From assembly GCF_005049105.1 (NCBI RefSeq), contig NZ_SUKA01000002.1:620001-684000 (forward strand): a stretch of 64,000 nucleotides of DNA. Reading direction: 5' to 3'. Numbering within the stretch: position 1 is the stretch's first letter; each line of letters starts with the position of its first letter. The DNA comes from Sphingobacterium alkalisoli (GTDB taxonomy: Bacteria > Bacteroidota > Bacteroidia > Sphingobacteriales > Sphingobacteriaceae). The notes beneath the pieces are model-generated. The model was not told the DNA's origin. It worked only from the letters and a program-made list of their open reading frames with translations, and ran no database searches. Made by a program: the position numbers and the translations under genes. Shown one piece after another: positions 54,407-62,995 of the stretch.

Positions 54407-55432
54407 ATGATTAGAAAACTCTATACGATCGCAATTACTAGTCTATTGATCGGATCGCAGTATGCATGTCAAAAAGCCGAAGAAGTCGGACTTTATTCCA
54501 TCTATCAATTGGATAAGTATAAACAGGATAAACCTGTAATCGAATTGGATCCCACGGTTTGGGAGAAACAATCCAATTTGATGACCACCTTTCCGAAAGG
54601 TATTGAAGTCTATAAAAGAACTGCTGCAATAAATGCTAAGGGAGCGAGCTTATTCTTGTTGGCGTTCAATCCAAAGCTAAATATTGAGCTGAAGCCAGTG
54701 TTGTCCTCTTCTGCTAAAACACCTACCGCTTTTTATAACGATGAATCTGGAGATGTGTATGCCTGTATCAATGGTGGATACTTCTTTGGAACAAGTAGTC
54801 TGAGCTTAGTGCAGTACAATGGGGTTGTGAATGCGACGAACGTAGCCTCACTGAATCGCAGTTATAACGGCGTGTCAACTCCATACTATCCTACTCGGGC
54901 CGCTTTCGGATTGAGCAGTAGTTATGTACCTTCAGTGGCTTGGGTGTATAATGTCACGGCTGGGGCCGGGGGGCTTTATGCTTATTCGATACCTAGTCCT
55001 AATGCTGAGGGTGCACCACCACAAGCGCGACCTTCTAATGCCTTTCCTGCCGGCGGTGTACTTTGGGACAAACAAACGTCGATTGGTGGATCTCCCATGT
55101 TGGTAATGGATTCCGTTATTAATATTACAGATGTAGCGGAGATGGTGACTGCAAGTGCAACACCTTCATCCGCTAGACCGCGTTCAGCTATAGGTTATCT
55201 GAAAAATGGTAACGTGGTGATAGTAGCTGCTCAGGGTGGATCTACAGAAATACCTGGCTTAACAATGCAGGAGCTGGCTGAGGAAATGTTAGCTGTCGGT
55301 TGCATGGGTGCGGTTAACTTAGATGGTGGAGGATCGACCTCGTTGGTGGTGGATGGTCAAAAGACAGTCGTACCATCCGATGCTGCTGGTGAAAGAAATG
55401 TTGTGAGTGCATTAATCGTAAAAAAGAGATAG
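54407..55432 (+). CDS. Phosphodiester-glycosidase (NAGPA) family lipoprotein
   Basis: This protein of about 341 residues has a hydrophobic signal (MIRKLYTIAITSLLIGSQYAC) ending in a Cys; an upstream ATG at 54389 adds six residues. The core matches the NAGPA fold: ACINGGYFFG near 120, and VNLDGGGSTSLVVDG near 310, both family signatures. The mammalian family member removes GlcNAc from a GlcNAc-1-phospho-mannose diester; bacterial members cleave sugar-phosphate links or are uncharacterised. It is the first gene of a Sus-like locus, so it probably attacks a phosphodiester-linked glycan at the cell surface. Confidence 0.85.
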   Translation: MIRKLYTIAITSLLIGSQYACQKAEEVGLYSIYQLDKYKQDKPVIELDPTVWEKQSNLMTTFPKGIEVYKRTAAINAKGASLFLLAFNPKLNIELKPVLSSSAKTPTAFYNDESGDVYACINGGYFFGTSSLSLVQYNGVVNATNVASLNRSYNGVSTPYYPTRAAFGLSSSYVPSVAWVYNVTAGAGGLYAYSIPSPNAEGAPPQARPSNAFPAGGVLWDKQTSIGGSPMLVMDSVINITDVAEMVTASATPSSARPRSAIGYLKNGNVVIVAAQGGSTEIPGLTMQELAEEMLAVGCMGAVNLDGGGSTSLVVDGQKTVVPSDAAGERNVVSALIVKKR

Positions 55433-55437
55433 TATAT

Positions 55438-57291
55438 ATGCGATATTATTGTTTATTGGCTTTGGTTGTTATCATTCAATGTATAAGCATAGCCCAAATC
55501 AAAACTGATGTCATTATAGTTGGCGGAGGCGCCAGCGGAACAATGGCGGCTATCCAGGCTTCCCGTTTAGGTGTAACTGTAGTTGTGATCGAAGAAACAG
55601 CTTGGTTGGGAGGTATGTTGACTTCTGCAGGTGTCTCCGCAATAGACGGAAACCATAGACTACCTTCAGGTTTGTGGGGAGAATTTAGAGAACATCTGTA
55701 CCAACACTATGGTGGTCCCGAGAACGTTGAGACAGGGTGGGTAAGCAATACGCTCTTCGAACCTTCGGTGGGTAATAGCATCTTGCAGCAGATGGTTGCT
55801 AATGAGAGCAATATTCAGGTGCTTTATGAAACAAGATGGGAAAATATTAAGAAGCATAAAGATGGTTGGTCAGTGGGGATCAAATCCAAATCGGGCAAAA
55901 ACTCCCTTATAGAAGGTAACGTGTTGATCGACGCAACAGAATTAGGAGATGTAATGGCCGCTTTGAAAATACCTTATTATTTAGGTATGGATAGTAAATC
56001 ATTGACAAAGGAATCTTATGCTTTGACGGAAGGAAATGATATTTTGCAAGACCTTACCTACGTGATTACGCTCAAAGATTTTGGCAAAGGAGTGGACAAG
56101 ACGATCAAGAAGCCTAAAAATTACGATATTGCCGAATTTGCGGGTTGTTGCGATGTGTCAGATCCCGCTACCTTCAACCAAGATAATAACGATTGCTTTA
56201 AAATGTTAACCTATGGTCGTCTACCCAATAATAAATTCATGATCAATTGGCCGAAGAAAGGCAATGACATCTACTTGAATATTGTTGAAAAGACGCCTAC
56301 CGAGCGCATGAAGATGTTGGAAGAAGCTAAACAGATGACGCTACGGTTTGTGTACTACATCCAAAAAGAGTTGGGCTATAAGAACCTAGGAATAGATTAC
56401 GACGAATACCCGACCGAGGATGGTTTTCCGATGATACCCTATCACCGTGAATCACGACGTCTTGACGCTAAATCATTATTTGCCTTGCAGCATGTGATGA
56501 TGCCTTTCGAGACCCCGGAGGCATACTACCGAACGGGGGTCATCGTAGGAGATTATACGATCGATCATCATCATTATAAATACGGTAATGTGCCTGAGAT
56601 AGACTTTGTTAAGATTCGTGTGCCCTCTTACAATGTGCCAATGGGTAGCTTGATTCCGAAAGATTTTGAAGGCTTGATTGTTGCCGAGAAAAGTATAGGT
56701 GTGAGTAATATTGTCAACGGCGCCACTCGATTACAACCTGTTGTGCTGGGGATCGGACAGGCTTCGGGCGTACTCGCGGCGTTAGCTGTGCGGAAAAATA
56801 TACCACCGTCTCAGGTATCCATCCGAGATGTACAGTCGACCCTGCTCGATTACAAGGCGTATGTAATGCCATATATCGATGTGCCGCCAACAGACCCACA
56901 TTTTAAGACCTTGCATAAGATGGGAGCTACGGGCGTATTAAAAGGTTTCGGTGTTCCCTACAAATGGGCTAATCAGACCTGGTTCTACCCTGAACGAGAG
57001 ATTAGTGAATTTGAGTTATTGACTGGACTGCGCGATTATTATCCCATGCTGAAGGACAATTGGACCGCCTCGGGGGCGCCATTGACGGTGGAAAGTTTAC
57101 AAGAAATTTTTGCGGCAGCACAGAAAGAGATATCGCTGGCACGGGTAATCGAAATATTACATCGCGCCGGTATAAAAGATCAAATAAATGGTACGACTGC
57201 TTTGAATAGAAGATTAGCGGCAATTTTGATCGATGCGCATTTGCAGTTATTCAACCTAGAAGTAGATTTTAACGGAAATATTAAAAGATAA
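55438..57291 (+). CDS. Exported FAD-dependent oxidoreductase with SLH-like C-terminus
   Basis: This 617-residue protein has a signal peptide (MRYYCLLALVVIIQCISIAQ), then an FAD-binding motif VIIVGGGASGTMAAIQASRLG and an FAD_oxidored (PF12831-like) fold with CCDVSDPAT. The last 110 residues, with DVPPTDPHFKTLHKMGATG and WFYPEREISEFELLTGLRDYY, resemble an S-layer-homology (SLH) domain. PF12831 proteins in Bacteroidota are often labelled 'xanthan lyase', which has no basis here. It probably oxidises a sugar or polyol in the periplasm; substrate unknown. It starts five bases after the NAGPA gene. Confidence 0.8.
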   Translation: MRYYCLLALVVIIQCISIAQIKTDVIIVGGGASGTMAAIQASRLGVTVVVIEETAWLGGMLTSAGVSAIDGNHRLPSGLWGEFREHLYQHYGGPENVETGWVSNTLFEPSVGNSILQQMVANESNIQVLYETRWENIKKHKDGWSVGIKSKSGKNSLIEGNVLIDATELGDVMAALKIPYYLGMDSKSLTKESYALTEGNDILQDLTYVITLKDFGKGVDKTIKKPKNYDIAEFAGCCDVSDPATFNQDNNDCFKMLTYGRLPNNKFMINWPKKGNDIYLNIVEKTPTERMKMLEEAKQMTLRFVYYIQKELGYKNLGIDYDEYPTEDGFPMIPYHRESRRLDAKSLFALQHVMMPFETPEAYYRTGVIVGDYTIDHHHYKYGNVPEIDFVKIRVPSYNVPMGSLIPKDFEGLIVAEKSIGVSNIVNGATRLQPVVLGIGQASGVLAALAVRKNIPPSQVSIRDVQSTLLDYKAYVMPYIDVPPTDPHFKTLHKMGATGVLKGFGVPYKWANQTWFYPEREISEFELLTGLRDYYPMLKDNWTASGAPLTVESLQEIFAAAQKEISLARVIEILHRAGIKDQINGTTALNRRLAAILIDAHLQLFNLEVDFNGNIKR

Positions 57292-57313
57292 TTTTTAACC
57301 TAAATTTTTGATT

Positions 57314-60300
57314 ATGCATAGAATCGTTCAATGGGTCTCATTGAGATTAAGTTGCTTGTTAATCACCTGCTCCGTATCGTTAGTGTATGGACAAAGTCGG
57401 CAAGTAGCTGGAAAGGTGTCCAATAGTAAGGGAGAACTATTAGAGGCGGTGACCGTAAAAGTCGCCGGTAGCACCATGGCTACGCGCACAGATAATAAAG
57501 GTGAATTCTCCATCACAGTCGAGGGGGAGCAACAGAGTTTAGTGTTTTCCTATTTGGGTTATTTGACGAAGACGGTCGAAGTAAAGGATCAATCCAATAT
57601 ACAGGTGACCTTACTGGAAGGTGGTTCTATGTTGGAAGACGTGGTTGTCATCGGATATGGCGAGCAAAAGCGATCCGACCTCACTGGTTCTATAGGCAGT
57701 GTTAAGATGGAAGATCTTCAAAAGGCTCCTGTAAAGTCTTTCGACGAGGCGTTGGCTGGTCGTGTGGCGGGTGTGCAGGTTACATCTTCGGAAGGGCAGC
57801 CTGGGTCGACGATTGATATTGTGATTCGGGGTATTGGTTCGATCACGCAGAATGTAGGGCCATTGTATGTAATCGACGGTATGCCTGTCGAAAGTCCTAA
57901 TGATGGCAATATGGCTGCTAATCCTATCAATGCTCTGGATCCGGCTGACATCGAGTCTATCGATATCCTGAAGGATGCTTCAGCAACAGCTATATATGGT
58001 GCTCGAGGAGGTAACGGTGTTGTCATCATCACAACAAAGCGAGGTGCTTTATCTGCCCCACAACTTGCTTATAATACCTATTATGGTTGGCAAAGTAGCA
58101 CTAAAAGACAGGAGGTATTGAACCCCTATGAATTTGTAAAACTACAATGGGATATTGATCCAGTTCGGACGAGCGGACTGTATTTACAGGGGGGCAGTGT
58201 CGATATAGAAGATTATAAACTCTTGGACGGCATCAATTGGGAAAATCAGGTGATGCGTGTCGCTCCAATGTCCAATCATCACTTGTCGCTCAAAGGGGGG
58301 ACTGCTCAAACTAAATATAGTGCCTCATTATCGCGGATTAATCAAGAAGGTATTATTCTAAACTCTGGATTTAACCGAACCCAAGGTAGGATGACATTGG
58401 ATCAGCAGATAAATAAGAAGCTCAAAGTGGGATTAGATGCTTCGTACTCCAATTACAAAAACTACGGTACCCCTTCATCCAGTTCAAGCTATAATCATGA
58501 AGTAAACCTGCTGTTCAGTGTTTGGGCTTTTAGACCTGTGTCAGTGACCAATACAAACCTTTTGGAAGAAGGGTTAGATCCAGAAATCGAACAGTCCCAA
58601 GAGCATCGTTTCAATCCTATTATGACGACGCAGAATGAATTGCGAGAAAACTATGGGACGACTTTTACAGTGAACGGCTATGCGGAATATGAATTACTAA
58701 AAAGCCTCAAGTATAAATTGTCTGGTACATTTTATAAAGGAAATCGACGATATGATACGTATAACGGTGCAAATTCTCGCACAGGTCATGAATTTACCAA
58801 TTCACAGCTAAATGGCTCACGCACATTCTACGACTCGGACCGCTGGTATATATCCAACCAACTCACCTATGTCAAGACCTTGGCCAAGAAACATTATATT
58901 AATGCGATGGCGGGCTTTACGGCTGAAAGAACATCGGGGCTGAGCTTTGGTGCATCGGCCATACGACTGCAAAACGAAAATCTAGGTTTATCTGGACTAG
59001 ATGAAGGAGAACCTAGTAGCATCGGATCGTCCACTACAGAAGCTACAATGGCTAGCTTCTTGGCACGTGTGATGTATTCTTATGATTCTAGGTACTTGTT
59101 TACAGTAACTAACCGATTAGACGGTTCGTCCAGATTTTTGGGCGACAATATCTACGGATTCTTTCCGTCATTCGCAGCGGCTTGGCGTATCAATAACGAG
59201 AAGTTTATGGAGACGGCAGACTGGCTTTCTAATGCAAAGATCAGAGCTTCATGGGGTCGTACAGGAAATAATGCCGTTGGTAATTTTGCTGCGCATTCCG
59301 CCCTTCAGAGCCTAACGAATTCGGGATATGGCTTTGGAGGTACTATTATTCGTGGCGTCATACCCACTTCGTTAGGTAATTATGATTTGAGGTGGGAGAC
59401 TTCGGAACAGACGGACTTTGGTATCGATCTAGGTTTCTTTAACGAACGGATTACCATGGTGCTAGACGTCTACCGTAAAAAGAGCCACGATCTATTGATG
59501 AATGCCGGACTGTCGCCATCCACAGGGTATTCTTCGGCAATAAAGAATATTGGCAGAATCCAGAACGATGGTATTGAGTTGACGTTGGGTTTTGTCCCGG
59601 TAAAAAAAGCCTTCACATGGACATCTGATTTCAACATTTCTTTTAACCGCAATAAGGTGCTCGCACTGGTAGACAATCAAACTTCTAGGCTTACTTCTGT
59701 TGGATGGGGAGATGACTGGAGAACCGTACCGGGCTATGTAGCGAAAATTGGTCAGCCTGTATCCCAATTTTATGGTTTGATTTGGGATGGTGTATACAAC
59801 TATGACGATTTTGACTTCGATGGGGTTAACTATACGCTAAAACCTACACTAACAACTAATGGGACAACTGCTGTACAGCCCGGACACATCAAATATAAAG
59901 ACCTCAACGGCGATAGGCAGATCAACGATGATGACAAGGTGGTGATCGGTAATCCGATACCAAAGTACTTTGGTGGCTGGTCCAATAACTTCGCGTACAA
60001 AGGATTTGATCTAAATGTCTTTCTTCAATGGTCTTCTGGCAATGACATCTTAAATGCTAACAGGATCATTATGGAGTCGGGGTACAAGTATAATACGAAT
60101 CAATTTGCATCCTATCGAGACCGTTGGTCGCCAAGTAATCCAGAAGGTACCTTGCCTGCTGCGCGAGGTGCAATCTACAAAACCTATTCGGATAGGATTG
60201 TAGAAGACGGTTCTTTCTTGCGGTTGAAGACAGTTTCGTTGGGTTACAACTTCTCTAGTGAATTACTTAAGAAAGCTAAGATTTCTACAGTGAGGATGTA

Positions 60301-60451
60301 CTTTACCGCCCAGAATTTACATACATGGAGCAATTATTCGGGTTATGATCCGGAAGTTTCTGTTCGTGCGAGTGCGTTGGTCTCTGGTTTTGATTACTCC
60401 GCTTATCCACGAGCAAAAACATACACTTTTGGTCTAAATATCACATTTTAA
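57314..60451 (+). CDS. SusC/RagA-type TonB-dependent outer-membrane transporter
   Basis: This 1045-residue protein has a signal peptide (about 1-27), a carboxypeptidase-regulatory-like domain (about 30-100), a TonB box MLEDVVVIGYGEQKRSDLTGS, a plug with IRGIGSITQNVGPLYVIDGMPV and ILKDASATAIYGARGGNGVVIITTKRG, then a long beta-barrel ending TYTFGLNITF. It is the classical SusC type (GYGxQ box after the regulatory domain), different from the glp-linked paralogue, which has VVVTALGIKRD. The start is the ATG at 57314. It pairs with the SusD gene 19 bases downstream. Confidence 0.95.
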   Translation: MHRIVQWVSLRLSCLLITCSVSLVYGQSRQVAGKVSNSKGELLEAVTVKVAGSTMATRTDNKGEFSITVEGEQQSLVFSYLGYLTKTVEVKDQSNIQVTLLEGGSMLEDVVVIGYGEQKRSDLTGSIGSVKMEDLQKAPVKSFDEALAGRVAGVQVTSSEGQPGSTIDIVIRGIGSITQNVGPLYVIDGMPVESPNDGNMAANPINALDPADIESIDILKDASATAIYGARGGNGVVIITTKRGALSAPQLAYNTYYGWQSSTKRQEVLNPYEFVKLQWDIDPVRTSGLYLQGGSVDIEDYKLLDGINWENQVMRVAPMSNHHLSLKGGTAQTKYSASLSRINQEGIILNSGFNRTQGRMTLDQQINKKLKVGLDASYSNYKNYGTPSSSSSYNHEVNLLFSVWAFRPVSVTNTNLLEEGLDPEIEQSQEHRFNPIMTTQNELRENYGTTFTVNGYAEYELLKSLKYKLSGTFYKGNRRYDTYNGANSRTGHEFTNSQLNGSRTFYDSDRWYISNQLTYVKTLAKKHYINAMAGFTAERTSGLSFGASAIRLQNENLGLSGLDEGEPSSIGSSTTEATMASFLARVMYSYDSRYLFTVTNRLDGSSRFLGDNIYGFFPSFAAAWRINNEKFMETADWLSNAKIRASWGRTGNNAVGNFAAHSALQSLTNSGYGFGGTIIRGVIPTSLGNYDLRWETSEQTDFGIDLGFFNERITMVLDVYRKKSHDLLMNAGLSPSTGYSSAIKNIGRIQNDGIELTLGFVPVKKAFTWTSDFNISFNRNKVLALVDNQTSRLTSVGWGDDWRTVPGYVAKIGQPVSQFYGLIWDGVYNYDDFDFDGVNYTLKPTLTTNGTTAVQPGHIKYKDLNGDRQINDDDKVVIGNPIPKYFGGWSNNFAYKGFDLNVFLQWSSGNDILNANRIIMESGYKYNTNQFASYRDRWSPSNPEGTLPAARGAIYKTYSDRIVEDGSFLRLKTVSLGYNFSSELLKKAKISTVRMYFTAQNLHTWSNYSGYDPEVSVRASALVSGFDYSAYPRAKTYTFGLNITF

Positions 60452-60470
60452 TATTTAATCAAGAAAGAAC

Positions 60471-62048
60471 ATGAAAAAGATAATATTAAGCGGATTTATA
60501 GGGACAATACTTCTTTTAAGCGCTTGCAATAAGTTTTTGGACGTGAAGCCGACAGATTTTGTGGCCCCTGTCAACTATTACACCAATGAAAAAGATGTAT
60601 CTGCAGCCGTCGCTGGTATATATGATGTACTTGGAAAAACTTCTGCTTACGGCAGATACCTGTTTTTTGAAATGGATATCAGTGACGAAGGCTTTTTTGG
60701 ATTATCCAGCAATACACAGGATATCGCGTTATATAATTATGATATTGGTGATACCAAGTTGCTGAACACATGGACAATATTGTACGAAGGAATTAATCGT
60801 GCGAATATGCTGTTGGAAAACATCGATAAGGCGGATATGTCCGATGGGGCCAGAGAAGTCTACAGAGGAGAGGCTTTGTTTTTGAGAGCGTACTACTATT
60901 TTGTATTGACCTCCAATTGGGGGAAGATTCCACTGCGTTTGGAATCCACCAAATCGCCAAGCGAAGTGGATATGGTACCATCGACGTATGCAGATATTTA
61001 CCAACGGATCGTGATGGATATGGAGGCTGCCGCTGAAAAAGTTGCCGATGTAACGACCTACACAAATGCTGGAAGGATATCCAAATCTGCCGTGTGGGGA
61101 GTATTGGCTCGCGTCAATTTGAAAATGGCGGGTGCACCGCTCCGTGATGTAGCTCGGTATGCGGAGGCTAAGGAGTGGGCGAAAAAAGTTATCGCGTACG
61201 GTTATCATCGATTGAATCCAGATTATAGTCAAGTGTTCAAGAACTACGCACAGAAGGTATACGATACGAGAGAATCAATATGGGAAGTCGAATTTTCTTA
61301 TCAATCTGGTAATCAGTATGAAGAAGGTATGGTGGGATCGATAAATGGAATAGGTACATCCAACACGACGGTTGGCTACAGTTATGGTGCGATGCGTGTT
61401 ATGAGACCGTATTACGATTCTTTTGTTACTGGTGACGAGCGTCGCGATTGGAATATTAATGATTATACGTATGCAGCGGCTCCAAGCACGGAGCGAGTTC
61501 CGTATACAGGGAGTACGGCTACAATCTATTACAATAGATATGCGTCCAAATTCAGAAGGGAATTTGAAGTAACACCAGTCAAAAGTACCAATACCACAGT
61601 TGTCAATTTCCCTTTGGTACGCTATGCAGATGTGTTATTAATGTATGCCGAAGCAGATAATATGCTGCCCGGAGCGCGTAGTGCCGAAGCAGATGAATAC
61701 ATTAATCTAGTGCGTAGGAGAGCATTTGGAAAGTTGAAAGTTGGTGCTACCGATATCCAAGAGGCAGATTTGTCTTCTAGTTTGGACGAACTGGAATTTC
61801 AAGAAGCCATTCAAAAGGAACGATCGTGGGAGTTGGCTTTTGAAGGTTTAAGGAGATTTGATCTGACACGATGGAACAATTATATACTGACTATGAAGAA
61901 TTTGCTTTCCTATAAGGCTTCTGCTAATGCCAACTACCAATATGGCTTTAGGACGGCAGAAAATATTAGTGAACGGGATACGCTCTATGCCATACCGAGG
62001 GATGAGATGATCGTAAACAAATTGATGAAACAAAATGCGGGTTGGTAA
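60471..62048 (+). CDS. SusD/RagB-family nutrient-binding lipoprotein
   Basis: This 525-residue lipoprotein has LLLSAC (Cys19) and the signature NKFLDVKPTDF, typical of the classical SusD class (PF07980/PF14322). The internal YRGEALFLRAYYYFVLTSNWGKIPLR block matches the TPR-like helices of SusD. The C-terminal SWELAFEGLRRFDLTRWNNY and AIPRDEMIVN segments are also classical. It binds the substrate at the mouth of the SusC above. Ligand unknown. Confidence 0.93.
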   Translation: MKKIILSGFIGTILLLSACNKFLDVKPTDFVAPVNYYTNEKDVSAAVAGIYDVLGKTSAYGRYLFFEMDISDEGFFGLSSNTQDIALYNYDIGDTKLLNTWTILYEGINRANMLLENIDKADMSDGAREVYRGEALFLRAYYYFVLTSNWGKIPLRLESTKSPSEVDMVPSTYADIYQRIVMDMEAAAEKVADVTTYTNAGRISKSAVWGVLARVNLKMAGAPLRDVARYAEAKEWAKKVIAYGYHRLNPDYSQVFKNYAQKVYDTRESIWEVEFSYQSGNQYEEGMVGSINGIGTSNTTVGYSYGAMRVMRPYYDSFVTGDERRDWNINDYTYAAAPSTERVPYTGSTATIYYNRYASKFRREFEVTPVKSTNTTVVNFPLVRYADVLLMYAEADNMLPGARSAEADEYINLVRRRAFGKLKVGATDIQEADLSSSLDELEFQEAIQKERSWELAFEGLRRFDLTRWNNYILTMKNLLSYKASANANYQYGFRTAENISERDTLYAIPRDEMIVNKLMKQNAGW

Positions 62049-62058
62049 TTAAAATTTT

Positions 62059-62994
62059 ATGTTTATGAAAAGATTGACAAAAATACCAATACTATTGGTA
62101 GCGGTACTGGGAATAGTTTTTTGTGCCTGCTCCCGGGACACATTGATGGATCCTGTTGTAGAGGTCACGACGGACAAACAGACGTATAATGTTAATGATT
62201 CTGTGGAATTTCGATTCTCGGGATATGCGGATATGATCACGTTCTATTCGGGCGAGAGCGGGCAAGAATACAAGCATCGCAATCGGGTTGAGCTCGAAGG
62301 AGGAGACCTTATTTTAAATATAGAAACTCAGGTGCTGTACGGAATTCAAGCCGACAATCTAAAATTATTTATGTCCACGGATTTTTCAGGACAATATAAC
62401 AAAGAAGGTATGGAGTCTGCCACGTGGACGGACATTAGCAACAGACTGACATTTGGAACGGCGAATGCTGGCGGGGTAGGGGTAAGGACAATATCCGACT
62501 ACGCCAGCGTAGCTGATCTTGTAGAAGCAGGTAAGCCTGTTTATTTTGCATTTAGATACGTAGGCCTACCATCTACCACAGGGGCCGCGCAGCAGAGGAC
62601 TTGGCGTATTTATCAGTTTAATGTACAGAATAAATTTTCGGAGACTGAAATTATTCCGGTTACAGATCGTATTAATGCCGGTTGGACAGCAGTGACCATC
62701 AACGATCCTGCTAATAAAGGTATCTGGTTTTTAACCAATGCCACCATGACGTATTATAATCCTGAAAGTAATTTAGAAGATGTTGAAAAATGGATTGTCA
62801 CGAAGAGATTTGATCCTAATAGGGTGTCTCCGGACAACGGTGTAGCCATCAAAAAATACCCTGATGATGATATGTCGATTTATAAATATGCTTTTTCGGA
62901 GCCTGGGGAGTATGAGGTGAGTTTTGTGTTTGTAAATGGTAACTATAAGGGAGCTAAGGAACAAATTAAAACAGTGAAAGTAACAGTAGAGTAA
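62059..62994 (+). CDS. DUF5017-like Sus-associated surface lipoprotein
   Basis: This 311-residue lipoprotein (signal ending IVFCAC) has a short Ig-like opening (VEVTTDKQTYNVNDSVEFRFSGYADMITFYSGE) and a jelly-roll-like body, features of the DUF5017 family found in SusD-adjacent surface lipoproteins. A C-terminal Ig-like strand pattern with EPGEYEVSFVFVNGNYKG ends the protein. It probably binds glycan next to SusD. An in-frame ATG at 62065 is an alternative start. Confidence 0.78.
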   Translation: MFMKRLTKIPILLVAVLGIVFCACSRDTLMDPVVEVTTDKQTYNVNDSVEFRFSGYADMITFYSGESGQEYKHRNRVELEGGDLILNIETQVLYGIQADNLKLFMSTDFSGQYNKEGMESATWTDISNRLTFGTANAGGVGVRTISDYASVADLVEAGKPVYFAFRYVGLPSTTGAAQQRTWRIYQFNVQNKFSETEIIPVTDRINAGWTAVTINDPANKGIWFLTNATMTYYNPESNLEDVEKWIVTKRFDPNRVSPDNGVAIKKYPDDDMSIYKYAFSEPGEYEVSFVFVNGNYKGAKEQIKTVKVTVE

Positions 62995-62995
62995 T

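Noticed and set aside
60729..61232. 167-codon minus-strand frame inside the second susD
   Set aside because: It is antisense to conserved SusD helices and has a composition rich in Arg, His and Ile unlike real genes here.
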